DNA of 8,396 nt from an uncultured bacterium (GTDB lineage Bacteria; Chloroflexota; Anaerolineae; JACIWP01): NCBI GenBank assembly GCA_903872005.1, contig CAIQJD010000262.1, positions 1-8,396 on the forward strand. Reading direction: 5' to 3'. The notes beneath the pieces are model-generated. The model ran no database searches and had not been told where the DNA came from. It saw only the letters and a list, made by a program, of their open reading frames with translations. Position numbers and translations under genes: made by a program. Below are positions 1 to 6,986 of the stretch, in pieces. Each line of letters starts with the position of its first letter. Position 1 is the stretch's first letter.

Positions 1-1399
1 CGGGTCGCCGGCGCGCGCCGATGGGCCGACGCTCTTTCCATCTGGCAACGAGCGCCTGGGTTTCGGCGTTACGACGGACGTGGCGCATTTCGATCTCACG
101 CCGCTGCATGCCGGCTGGTATGTTAACTGGGGCGCGGCCGAGCGTCTGGCGCATCCGGCCGGCCTCGACTTCGCGCAGATCGTGCGCGTCGGGGCGCGCA
201 TCTCTCCTGGTCTGGACGCGCTGGGGCGCATCGCTCGCGCCAATCCGGGGAGCCTGTGGCTGGTAGGCAACGAGCCGGACTGTATCTGGCAAGACAACGT
301 CACGCCGGAGCGCTACGCAGAGCAGTACCACGCGGTCTATACGGCGCTGCGCGCGGCCGATCCCACCTGCCGGGTGGCGATTGGCGGCGTGGTGCAGGCG
401 ACGCCGCTGCGCCTGCAATGGCTGGATCGGGTCTGGAGCCACTACCAGCAGACCTACGGGGTCGAGATGCCGGTAGATGTCTGGAACGTACATGGCTTCA
501 TCTTGCAGGAGCTGCGCTATAGTTGGGGCTGCGACATCCCGCCGGGAATTGACGCGACGCAGGGGATGCTCTACGGCGTGGATGACCATGATGACATGGA
601 GATATTCCGCCGGCAGATCATCGCCTTTCGCCAGTGGATGGCCGGCAAGGGGCAGCGGGACAAGCCGCTCATCGTGTCCGAATACGGCATCTTGTTCCAC
701 GAGGGGCTGGGCTATTCTTACGAGCGGGCGCACGCCTTCATGTTGGCAACGTTCGACTTCTTCCTCCACGGGACGGACACGCAACTGGGCTATCCGGCCG
801 ATGGTAACCGGCTGGTGCAACGGTGGGCCTGGTACAGTCTGGACGATACCAGTTTCGAGCAGCAGCAGTATATGACCTGGTCGGCGCTCTATGACCCCTT
901 CCCGCCGTATGCGATCCGCCAGATGGGGCGTGATTTCGGCGCGTATGCCGGGGCGTTGGTCACACCCTATGTGGATTTGCAGCCGGCGCGCCTGGATATC
1001 TTGCCGGCGCAGATGCCGACCAACGGACAGCCGGTGACGCTGACGTTGCAGGTCACGGTGCGAAACGCCGGCAACACGGCTTCGCAAGGGCCGGTGGCGG
1101 TCGTCTGGCGCGAAGGGGACGTGGACTTGGGAATGAGCCAGATCGCGGCGGTGCCGTCGCGCTACGCCGGCGAGCGGCTGGCCGTCTTCACGACTACCAG
1201 CGTGATGAGTGGCCCCAAGACCATTGTCGCGCACGTCAATCCGGCCGGCAACGTCCCAGAATGGGATTTGACGAACAATGTCATCAGCGCCACGCTGGCG
1301 GCGCGTTGGCCGCGGCTCTACCTGGCGCGCCTGGAGCGGGGCGACCAGGCCACATCGGCGCGGCTGCATTTGCCGCTGTTGCTGCGGTTCCATCCATGA
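1..1399 (+). CDS. 5'-truncated secreted glycoside-hydrolase-like protein (TIM-barrel type) with C-terminal CARDB domain
   Basis: The frame is open from the window edge (first full codon at 2) to TGA at 1397-1399, giving 465 visible residues. The GTG at 80 is internal, because homologous-looking sequence ('ERLGFGVTTD') precedes it, so the true start lies upstream. Visible residues 20 to about 310 resemble a clan-A glycosidase barrel: 'GNEPD' (Glu at nt 272-274) fits the acid/base glutamate after strand 4, 'VSEYG' (Glu at nt 680-682) fits the nucleophile after strand 7, and 'WNVHGF' lies between them. About nt 970-1310 looks like a CARDB adhesion-type domain ('VTVRNAGN', 'EWDLTNNV'). The protein ends in 'LHLPLLLRFHP', like the LPLVLR-type tails common in Chloroflexota exported proteins. 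The next gene starts 10 nt downstream. The role is probably binding or cleaving an extracellular glycan. The substrate is unknown, and a non-catalytic barrel is possible. Confidence 0.72.
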   Translation, partial: GSPARADGPTLFPSGNERLGFGVTTDVAHFDLTPLHAGWYVNWGAAERLAHPAGLDFAQIVRVGARISPGLDALGRIARANPGSLWLVGNEPDCIWQDNVTPERYAEQYHAVYTALRAADPTCRVAIGGVVQATPLRLQWLDRVWSHYQQTYGVEMPVDVWNVHGFILQELRYSWGCDIPPGIDATQGMLYGVDDHDDMEIFRRQIIAFRQWMAGKGQRDKPLIVSEYGILFHEGLGYSYERAHAFMLATFDFFLHGTDTQLGYPADGNRLVQRWAWYSLDDTSFEQQQYMTWSALYDPFPPYAIRQMGRDFGAYAGALVTPYVDLQPARLDILPAQMPTNGQPVTLTLQVTVRNAGNTASQGPVAVVWREGDVDLGMSQIAAVPSRYAGERLAVFTTTSVMSGPKTIVAHVNPAGNVPEWDLTNNVISATLAARWPRLYLARLERGDQATSARLHLPLLLRFHP

Positions 1400-1408
1400 G
1401 GTCAAGGA
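1398..1408 (+). promoter_or_regulatory. Ribosome binding region deciding the start of the GT-C gene
   Basis: GAGG at 1398-1401 lies 8 nt before ATG 1410. AAGGA at 1404-1408 lies 7 nt before the in-frame ATG 1416 but only 1 nt before 1410. Both starts are plausible and differ by two residues (MAMERV or MERV). The GAGG overlaps the stop codon of the preceding gene, which fits coupled translation. Confidence 0.45.
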
Positions 1409-1409
1409 C

Positions 1410-2990
1410 ATGGCGATGGAGAGGGTAGTCAAACGCATAGTCGCCGGCTTCGCGTCCCTGCGGCAGGCGCGCGACCATGCCTGGGCGATCCTTTTTGTGG
1501 CGGCCACGGCCGGCATGCTGACGGCCCTGTATGCGTCCGCGTTGCCCCTGCCTTTCGTATCCGACGACTATGACTTCTTAGCCAGCGCCGGGCGCGGGTT
1601 GGGGGAGGCGCTGCGCTTCAAGGCGCAGTTCTATCACTATATCCCGACCACCAAGCTGGCCTTCTACGTGATCTACCTCATCTTCGGCCGTAGTCCCATG
1701 GCCTACCATGTGGTTGGGCTTCTGGCGCATATCGTGAACACCTGCCTCGTGGGCTTGCTGGCGTGGAAGCTGACGCGCCGGCCGGTTGTCGTGGCGGCGG
1801 CCGGCCTCCTCTTCGCCACGAGCAGCCTGACCTATGAGGTTCCCTTGTGGGCGACGGGCCTCTTCATGTCCCTTTCCACGCTGCTCTATCTGCTGGCGCT
1901 GCTCCTCTACATGGCGTGGCGCGCGCGCCCGATGGCGCGGCGCTACGTGGCCTTCGCCGCCGGCTTCGCGCTGGCGCTGTTGGCGCACGAGCAGGGAGTC
2001 ACGCTGCTGTTGGTCTGCGCCCTGTATGAGTTGCTCATGGTTGAGAATGGGGGACAGGGTAAGCTGGATCGCCGGCGCATCGCCGGCTGGCTGCGGGGAT
2101 GGGCGCTGCCGGCGATCTTGTTGATCGCCTACGTGGCGATCAAAGTGGCTTTCTCGGATCGCAATTTGATGACCAATGCCGCATCGCTCAAAGAGACCTT
2201 CTGGGCTTTCCGCGTCAACATGTGGCGCGTGTTGCTGCCTAATGCGGATCAGGCGCTGGCGATTGGCATGGATGACATGGGGCGGGCGCATGTGGCGCTG
2301 CGCTTGCTCTGGTGGGCGCTGGTCGCCGGCGCCCTGGCGTTGATGGTGTGGCGGTCGCCGGCGCGGCGCTTCTTGTTGGCCTGGACACTCGTGCAGGTGG
2401 GCGTCATCACCTATGCGGCCGTGATGGAATCGCGGCATTTCTATCTGCCTCTGGCGCCGGCGGTCGTTCTCCTGGTCAGCGCGGCGCATGACGCGCTGCG
2501 CGCTCTCCCGGCGGCCGGCCGCGCGGCGCACTGGCGCGAGGTGATCGCGGCCGGCCTGCTGTTGGCCGGCGTCCTCGGCGTAGCCGGCGTGGGAAGCGCC
2601 GGGCTGCTGCAACGCAAGGCGATCTGGACCGAGGCGGCCGGCCTGGCGCAACGCGTGTTGCAGGCGACGCTGGCGGCGTACGCGCAATGCCAGGACTGCC
2701 CGAATGTGTATCTGCTCAACTTCCCGGATGGGTTGCCCATCTCGCCGGTGGAGACGGCCTATGTGTTCCGCAATGGGATACGCAATGCGCTGTATCTCAA
2801 CGGCGTGTCGGAGAGCGTCGTCATCGCACGCGTGCATACGGCCGACGCGACCTGGACCTGGGACGTGCGGCGCGGCAGCACGGCCGCCCGGGTGACGCCG
2901 GCGCAGGTCGCCGCGCTCAGTCGTCGGCCGGGAGTCCTGGTTATTGACTACCGGCCGGAGCTGGGGAATGTGGAGGCGGTCGGGCGATGA
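1410..2990 (+). CDS. Polytopic membrane glycosyltransferase of GT-C type (GT39/PMT-like)
   Basis: This 526-residue protein has about eleven hydrophobic segments in residues 24-398 and a soluble C-terminal part at 400-526. Family-like marks are 'FVSDDYDFL' (residues 49-57, an Asp pair in the first outer loop, the usual GT-C acidic motif), 'YHVVGLLAHIVN' (99-110), 'LAHEQGVTLL' (191-200) and 'ESRHFYLPLAP' (340-350). GT-C enzymes move a sugar from a polyprenyl-phosphate donor to an acceptor on the outer face of the membrane; donor and acceptor here are unknown. Cys427 and Cys430 form a CxxC in the C-terminal domain. The frame is also open from ATG 1278, but that would overlap the previous gene by over 120 nt, and its extra residues (Trp/Arg/Cys-rich) look like an out-of-frame reading of that gene. 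The stop overlaps the next start by ATGA. Confidence 0.8.
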   Translation: MAMERVVKRIVAGFASLRQARDHAWAILFVAATAGMLTALYASALPLPFVSDDYDFLASAGRGLGEALRFKAQFYHYIPTTKLAFYVIYLIFGRSPMAYHVVGLLAHIVNTCLVGLLAWKLTRRPVVVAAAGLLFATSSLTYEVPLWATGLFMSLSTLLYLLALLLYMAWRARPMARRYVAFAAGFALALLAHEQGVTLLLVCALYELLMVENGGQGKLDRRRIAGWLRGWALPAILLIAYVAIKVAFSDRNLMTNAASLKETFWAFRVNMWRVLLPNADQALAIGMDDMGRAHVALRLLWWALVAGALALMVWRSPARRFLLAWTLVQVGVITYAAVMESRHFYLPLAPAVVLLVSAAHDALRALPAAGRAAHWREVIAAGLLLAGVLGVAGVGSAGLLQRKAIWTEAAGLAQRVLQATLAAYAQCQDCPNVYLLNFPDGLPISPVETAYVFRNGIRNALYLNGVSESVVIARVHTADATWTWDVRRGSTAARVTPAQVAALSRRPGVLVIDYRPELGNVEAVGR

Positions 2991-4528
2991 GGCGGCTCGC
3001 GCAGCGCGCGGCGGGGCGGGCCGGCATGGCGGCCGTCGTATTCGCCGCGTCTCTGATCGTCTACCTCTGTACGCTGGCTCCCGGCATTACCTGGAGCCAC
3101 GATGGGAGTGATAGCGGCGAGCTGGTCGCCGCGGCCCTGGTCGGCGGCGTCCCGCACCCGCCAGGCTATCCGACGTATATGCTGCTGGCCGGCGTCTTCG
3201 CGCGGCTGCCCTTCGCCGAGCCGGCGCGTGGCGTCAATCTCCTCTCGGCCCTGTGCGCCGCCGGCGCGGCGGCGCTGACCGCCCTGAACCTGGCCCGGCT
3301 GTTGCCGCGCCCGGCGGGCGCGCCGCTGTTCTCGGCCGCTGCGCTGGCGCTGAGCCTGATCGCCGGCCTGCAACTGGCCTTTTCGCCGACGCTTTGGTCG
3401 CAGGCCGTCATCGCGGAGGTCTACGCGCTCCATGCGCTCCTCTGCGCCGCGCTGCTCTATCTGGCCGGGTGTGTTTGGGAAGAGACGGACGCGACGCGGC
3501 TGCGCTGGCGTCTGTGGCTGCTGGCTTTCGTCTGGGGCTTGAGCCTCGGCAATCATCTCTCGGCCGCGCTGTTAGCGCCGGCCCTGGGGCTGCTCTGCGT
3601 GTGGCGCGTTGCGCCACGCCGGCCGGGGTGGCGCGGGTGGCTGGGGGCGGCCGGCTTTCTGGCCCTGGGCTTGGCGCTCTACCTGACGCTGCCGGCGCGC
3701 TCTGTCGCAGATCCGCCGATCAATTGGGGCGACCCGCGCAACGTGCAGCAGCTCTGGTGGCTGGTCTCCGGGCAGGTCTACCGGCGCTATGTCTTCGCGC
3801 TGCCCTGGGCCGAGGCGCCGATGCGCCTGGCCGCCTGGCTGACGCTACTGCGTCAGCAGTTCACGCTGGCCGGCGTGGGGTTGGGCCTGGTTGGCGTCTG
3901 GATGCTCTTCGTCGAGCAGCGACGTTTCGCCTGGTTGATGCTGGCCGCGTACGCGCCCTTCGTGGTATATGCGGTCGGCTATGATACTGCCGACTCCTAC
4001 GTCTATCTCATTCCGACCTATCTGGTTTTCACCCTGTGGATGGGGTACGGGTTATGGGGCGTGTGGCGCGAGCTGGCCCGTTGGCAGCCGGCGCGGCGCT
4101 GGCTGTGGGCGCCCATCGCGCTGTGCATCCTTCTGCCCCTGCTGACGCTGTGGCGCAACTGGCCGGCGATGGACCTGCATCAGGATATGCAGGCCGGCGA
4201 CTACGGTCGGGCGACCCTGGCGCGCCTGGAGCCGGGCGCGCTCCTGTTGACCGATGGTGACAGCCCGACTTTCGCGCTCTGGTACGCGCACTATGGTCTG
4301 GGGCTGCGCCCGGACGTGGCGCTGGTCAATGTGTCGCTGTGGGCGTATCCCTGGTATCGCGTTTCGCTGGGACGCTGGTATGCCGGGCTGGGCGATGCGG
4401 CGACGGTACTCGATCTGATTGACGCGCAGCGCGGCCGGCGCGCCGTCTATTTCAACAACGCAGATTCGCCGCTGGCTGCTCTCTATGGCTGGCGCGCGGA
4501 GGGTGACCTTCTGCGGCTGGAGCCATGA
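2987..4528 (+). CDS. DUF2723 / TMEM260-like membrane glycosyltransferase (O-mannosyltransferase family)
   Basis: This 513-residue polytopic protein starts at ATG 2987, which overlaps the preceding stop by 4 nt; GGAGG at 2972-2976 lies 10 nt upstream. The N-terminal signature is strong: 'LAPGITWSHDGSDSGEL' (residues 30-46) then 'VPHPPGYPTYMLL' (55-67), matching the DUF2723 pattern of an acidic DSGEL loop followed by HPPGYP. Many hydrophobic segments follow. The C-terminal part has 'LLTDGDSPTFALWYAHYGLGL' split by 'RPDVALVNVSLWAYPWY', the typical outer-face ending of this family. The human relative TMEM260 is an O-mannosyltransferase, so transfer of a sugar to envelope proteins or glycans is a reasonable inference. 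The bacterial acceptor is not shown here. Its coupling to another GT-C gene and a transporter suggests a shared envelope-glycan pathway. Confidence 0.87.
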   Translation: MRRLAQRAAGRAGMAAVVFAASLIVYLCTLAPGITWSHDGSDSGELVAAALVGGVPHPPGYPTYMLLAGVFARLPFAEPARGVNLLSALCAAGAAALTALNLARLLPRPAGAPLFSAAALALSLIAGLQLAFSPTLWSQAVIAEVYALHALLCAALLYLAGCVWEETDATRLRWRLWLLAFVWGLSLGNHLSAALLAPALGLLCVWRVAPRRPGWRGWLGAAGFLALGLALYLTLPARSVADPPINWGDPRNVQQLWWLVSGQVYRRYVFALPWAEAPMRLAAWLTLLRQQFTLAGVGLGLVGVWMLFVEQRRFAWLMLAAYAPFVVYAVGYDTADSYVYLIPTYLVFTLWMGYGLWGVWRELARWQPARRWLWAPIALCILLPLLTLWRNWPAMDLHQDMQAGDYGRATLARLEPGALLLTDGDSPTFALWYAHYGLGLRPDVALVNVSLWAYPWYRVSLGRWYAGLGDAATVLDLIDAQRGRRAVYFNNADSPLAALYGWRAEGDLLRLEP

Positions 4529-5823
4529 TGAAGATCTCAACACTATTCACGAATCTGGCGCGCCAGATGGGGCTGATGGGAAACGTCGGCCCCGAAGGCG
4601 AGCCGATGAGCGACGACGAGCGCCATAACAGCCTGATCGTACGCGGCGAAGTCCCGCTCACCAACCTGGCCTTTGGCCTCGGCGGCTTCTTCGCCCTCTT
4701 CGCCATCCGTCTCAATGCCAGTAACCAGATGGTCGGCTGGCTGACCAGTGGGCCGGCCTTGCTCAATCTGCTCTGGCTGATCCCGTGCGGGCGTATTGTG
4801 CAACGCTCGGCCTCTTACAAGACGCCGCTGCTGGCCGGCATGGTGGGGCAGCGCATCCTGCTGGCGAGCGTGGCGGTGGTGCCGTTCTTGCCGTTGGCCT
4901 GGCGCGTGCCGGCATTGATCGTCATTGCCTCGCTGGTGACGATCCCGCAATTCATGTGGATCCTGGCTTTTCAGTCTTCGGTCAGCGAGATGTTCTCGCC
5001 GCGCCGGCTGACCATCTTTTTGGGGCAACGTTGGTCGTTGGGCAGCCTGTCCAACGTGGCGTTCAACTACGTGGTGGGCCGGCTGCTGGACATCATCGCT
5101 TTCCCGCTGAACTTCCAGTCTGTCTACTTCACATCGGGGATGCTGTCACAATCGTCGCTGCTGCTCATCTCCCGGCTGCGTATCCCGCGACGGGCTTCAG
5201 CGCCGGCTCGGCCGGCCGCATCGGCCGGCGCATTGGGCGTGTTGAGTGTGTTTCGCGATCAGCCGGCTTTCCTGCGCTTTGAGCTGGCGGCTCTGGCTGC
5301 GTATATGGCGGTTTACGCCGCGCAGCCGCTCTTTGTCATCTATTGGGTGCGCGAGCTGGGAGCCACCGGCGCGTGGGTTGGCTCGCTGAATGCCGTCTAT
5401 CTGCTGGGCAGCACGTTGGGCACGTTCTTCTGGGGGCGCTGGTGCAATCTGGGGCACGACCGGCGCAACCTGGTCATCGCCGCGATAGGCTTGATGGCCG
5501 GTTACCCGCTGCTGACCGCGACCTTTGGCCGGCTGGGGCCGCTGCTCCTGGTTGGCGTGGTGGCCGGTTTCTTTGGCGGGGGGAACGAGCTACAGATGTT
5601 CAATCGCATGGTGCGATTGTCGCGTCGCGAGGAACGGCCCAACTATATCGCGGTGCATAATTTTGTGCTGAGCCTGGCCGGCGTGACCGCGCCGCTCATC
5701 AGCACATCGCTGGCGAGTTATCTGGGCACGCGGACGATGTTGGCGCTGGCCGGCGTCTGCGGATTGGCCGGCGCGGCGTTGGTCTACCTGCTGGGCTGGG
5801 AGAAGCCGACGGAGACCGCGTGA
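4525..5823 (+). CDS. Major facilitator superfamily (MFS) transporter
   Basis: This 432-residue protein has about twelve hydrophobic segments. It has an N-terminal cytoplasmic stretch of about 42 residues, two half-domains joined by a Pro/Ala/Arg-rich loop at about 219-240, and motif-A-like loops in both halves: 'GRIVQRSASYK' (89-99) and 'WGRWCNLGHDRRNL' (303-316). ATG 4525 overlaps the previous stop (ATGA). ATG 4528 is an alternative one codon later, and GGAG at 4519-4522 is better spaced for it (5 nt rather than 2). No substrate can be read from the sequence. Membership of an operon with two GT-C-type enzymes suggests a sugar, glycan intermediate or lipid-linked substrate, but this is only context. 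It is the last gene of the operon, with a convergent neighbour 22 nt downstream. Confidence 0.86.
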   Translation: MMKISTLFTNLARQMGLMGNVGPEGEPMSDDERHNSLIVRGEVPLTNLAFGLGGFFALFAIRLNASNQMVGWLTSGPALLNLLWLIPCGRIVQRSASYKTPLLAGMVGQRILLASVAVVPFLPLAWRVPALIVIASLVTIPQFMWILAFQSSVSEMFSPRRLTIFLGQRWSLGSLSNVAFNYVVGRLLDIIAFPLNFQSVYFTSGMLSQSSLLLISRLRIPRRASAPARPAASAGALGVLSVFRDQPAFLRFELAALAAYMAVYAAQPLFVIYWVRELGATGAWVGSLNAVYLLGSTLGTFFWGRWCNLGHDRRNLVIAAIGLMAGYPLLTATFGRLGPLLLVGVVAGFFGGGNELQMFNRMVRLSRREERPNYIAVHNFVLSLAGVTAPLISTSLASYLGTRTMLALAGVCGLAGAALVYLLGWEKPTETA

Positions 5824-5839
5824 CGCCGCGCCGGCGCAT

Positions 5840-5865
5840 GATCGTTCAGGCGCCGCGACGATTTT
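5840..5865 (+). terminator. Possible weak intrinsic terminator between convergent genes
   Basis: GATCGTT at 5840-5846 can pair with GACGATT at 5857-5863 (five Watson-Crick and two G-T pairs). The loop is 10 nt and holds the palindrome GGCGCC, and the T run at 5862-5865 overlaps the stem end. The stem is weak, the T run is short, and the element overlaps the end of the opposite gene. A competing stem, CGGCGC 5832-5837 with GCGCCG 5850-5855, is stronger but lacks an adjacent T run. Confidence 0.22.
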
Positions 5866-6859
5866 GCAGCGCTTCATCTACCATGTCGAAAATTGAGTGT
5901 TGCGGCGCGTAACCTAATAGCCCGCGCGCCTTGGCGCTGCTGATGTACCAGGGCCGGCGCGTGATGGGCATGGGCGCGGTCACGTAGGGCAGGTTGAGGC
6001 GTGGGGCCATGTACTGGATCAGCTCGGCCGTCGTCCAGGGCGCGAAGCCACCCAGGTTGAAGGTCTCGCCGATGGCGGCCGGATTGCCCAGCGCGCAGAC
6101 ACAGCCGGCGGCGACATCGCGCGCGTCGCCCCATTGGCGCACTTCAGGTTCGCCGGCGCGGTTGGCAAAGATGACCAGTTGCTCGCGGCCATCGTCGAGC
6201 TTGCGGAGCGTCTCCAGGGATTCGACCTGGTCGGGCGCCGGCGTGGCGAGGCCGGCCAGGGAACGAATGGCGTCGCCCAGGTAGATCCAGATCGAGAAGC
6301 GGCTGTGCGGCGTGATGACTTCTTCGATGTTGGCCGTGGCCCCGAAACGTAAGACGGTCGTCGGGATGCCCCAGGCTCGCATGAAGCACCAACACATCTC
6401 CTCTGCGCCCAGCTTGGCCGCGCCATAGACAGAGCCGGCCAGCCGCGGGTGGGCTTCATCAATGGGCAGATAGCTGGCCTCCAGATTCGAGGCGGACCAA
6501 TAGACGGCGTCGCTGCTGGCGTACAGGAATTGGCGCAGTCTGGGGGCGTAGTCGCGAGCGGCCTTGAGCATGTTGAAGGTGCCGCGCACGTTGAAGTCTA
6601 CGATTTGCTCTTCGGTGTGGCCGCGCGAGCCGAGGCCGGCGGCCAGATGAAAGATGGCATCCACGCCGCTGACGGCCGCGCGGATGGCGGAGACGTCTTC
6701 CAGCCGGCCGGGAGCGAATTCGACCTGGGGGCCGGCGATAAGGGCGGCGCGTGGATGATCGGCGCCGGCGAAGGCGCGCACGGTATGGCCGGCGCGGACG
6801 AGGGCGCGGGTGAGCTGATGGCCGATGCGGCCGGTGGCTCCGGTGACGAGGACAAGCAT
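5846..6859 (-). CDS. NAD(P)-dependent epimerase/dehydratase (extended SDR family)
   Basis: This 337-residue protein has the full extended-SDR layout. The Rossmann glycine motif is 'TGATGRIG' (residues 6-13, GxxGxxG). 'DAIFHLAA' (67-74) follows. The catalytic triad region has 'YASSDAVY' (113-120) and 'YGAAK' (Tyr145, Lys149). 'ETFNLGG' (265-271) and a C-terminal 'SIFDMVDEAL' helix complete it. The residue after strand 2 that would set NAD or NADP preference is not informative ('RAFAGADHP'). The family acts on nucleotide sugars, but also on dihydroflavonol-like and steroid-like substrates, so the reaction is open. The start at 6859 is supported by GGGAGGAA (plus-strand 6865-6872) at good spacing. 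The gene converges on the glycosylation operon and diverges from the Rrf2 gene. A sugar-nucleotide role for the neighbouring operon is possible but unproven. Confidence 0.93.
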   Translation of the reverse strand: MLVLVTGATGRIGHQLTRALVRAGHTVRAFAGADHPRAALIAGPQVEFAPGRLEDVSAIRAAVSGVDAIFHLAAGLGSRGHTEEQIVDFNVRGTFNMLKAARDYAPRLRQFLYASSDAVYWSASNLEASYLPIDEAHPRLAGSVYGAAKLGAEEMCWCFMRAWGIPTTVLRFGATANIEEVITPHSRFSIWIYLGDAIRSLAGLATPAPDQVESLETLRKLDDGREQLVIFANRAGEPEVRQWGDARDVAAGCVCALGNPAAIGETFNLGGFAPWTTAELIQYMAPRLNLPYVTAPMPITRRPWYISSAKARGLLGYAPQHSIFDMVDEALQNRRGA

Positions 6860-6878
6860 GGTGGTTCCTCCCTGATAG

Positions 6879-6891
6879 ATGCCTGTGGCAT
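6879..6891. repeat. Short inverted repeat upstream of the epimerase gene
   Basis: ATGCC, a 3-nt loop TGT, then GGCAT form a perfect 5-bp dyad 7 nt upstream of the epimerase ribosome binding site. It could be a small operator half-site pair or a leader hairpin on the minus-strand transcript. It is short enough to be chance. Confidence 0.2.
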
Positions 6892-6914
6892 GATGTGAGA
6901 TGGGCGATCAACCC

Positions 6915-6953
6915 CAATTGGCGCGGCGGCGGATCCGTCGTGCGCGCGAATTG
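6915..6953. promoter_or_regulatory. GC-rich inverted repeat upstream of the -35 box (candidate operator)
   Basis: CAATTGGCGCG at 6915-6925 is the inverted copy of CGCGCGAATTG at 6943-6953, with 10 of 11 pairs matching and a 17-nt spacer that holds the palindrome CGGATCCG (6930-6937). It ends 3 nt before the -35 box of the Rrf2 promoter and lies 56-94 nt upstream of the divergent epimerase start. A site here could bind an activator of the Rrf2 gene or a regulator of both genes. No T run follows on either strand, so it does not look like a terminator. Confidence 0.4.
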
Positions 6954-6956
6954 CGC

Positions 6957-6985
6957 TTGACAAAGTCGGGAAAGCGTGTTATAAT
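6957..6985 (+). promoter_or_regulatory. Consensus housekeeping sigma-factor promoter for the Rrf2 gene
   Basis: TTGACA at 6957-6962, a 17-nt spacer and TATAAT at 6980-6985 are an exact match to the sigma-70/SigA consensus with optimal spacing. TG at 6977-6978 adds an extended -10 element. Transcription should start near 6991-6993, leaving a leader of about 23 nt before ATG 7015. The region from 6979 to the start codon is about 83% A+T in a GC-rich window, so the match is unlikely to be background. So strong a promoter fits a gene kept down by a repressor. Confidence 0.92.
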
Positions 6986-6986
6986 C

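Noticed and set aside
80..82. GTG as the start of the first gene
   Set aside because: The frame stays open to the window edge, with protein-like sequence before it and no ribosome binding site at GTG; the gene is truncated by the window.
1278..1280. ATG 1278 as the start of the GT-C gene
   Set aside because: It would overlap the previous gene by over 120 nt, and the added residues look like an out-of-frame reading of that gene.
1578..2837. 419-codon open frame on the minus strand opposite the GT-C gene
   Set aside because: It lies wholly antisense to a gene with clear family motifs. Its product is a low-complexity Arg/Gln/His-rich sequence, as expected from GC-rich codons read backwards.
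2948..3556. 202-codon minus-strand frame opposite the DUF2723 gene
   Set aside because: Gln/Arg-rich shadow of a well-supported gene, with no recognisable motif.
6449..6898. 149-codon plus-strand frame opposite the epimerase
   Set aside because: Shadow of the epimerase gene, which has an intact Rossmann motif, YxxxK and a strong ribosome binding site.
6860..6956. Minus-strand promoter for the epimerase
   Set aside because: TTGATC (6911-6906) and TTGTCA (6963-6958) are possible -35 boxes, but no -10 box lies at a 16-18 nt spacing.
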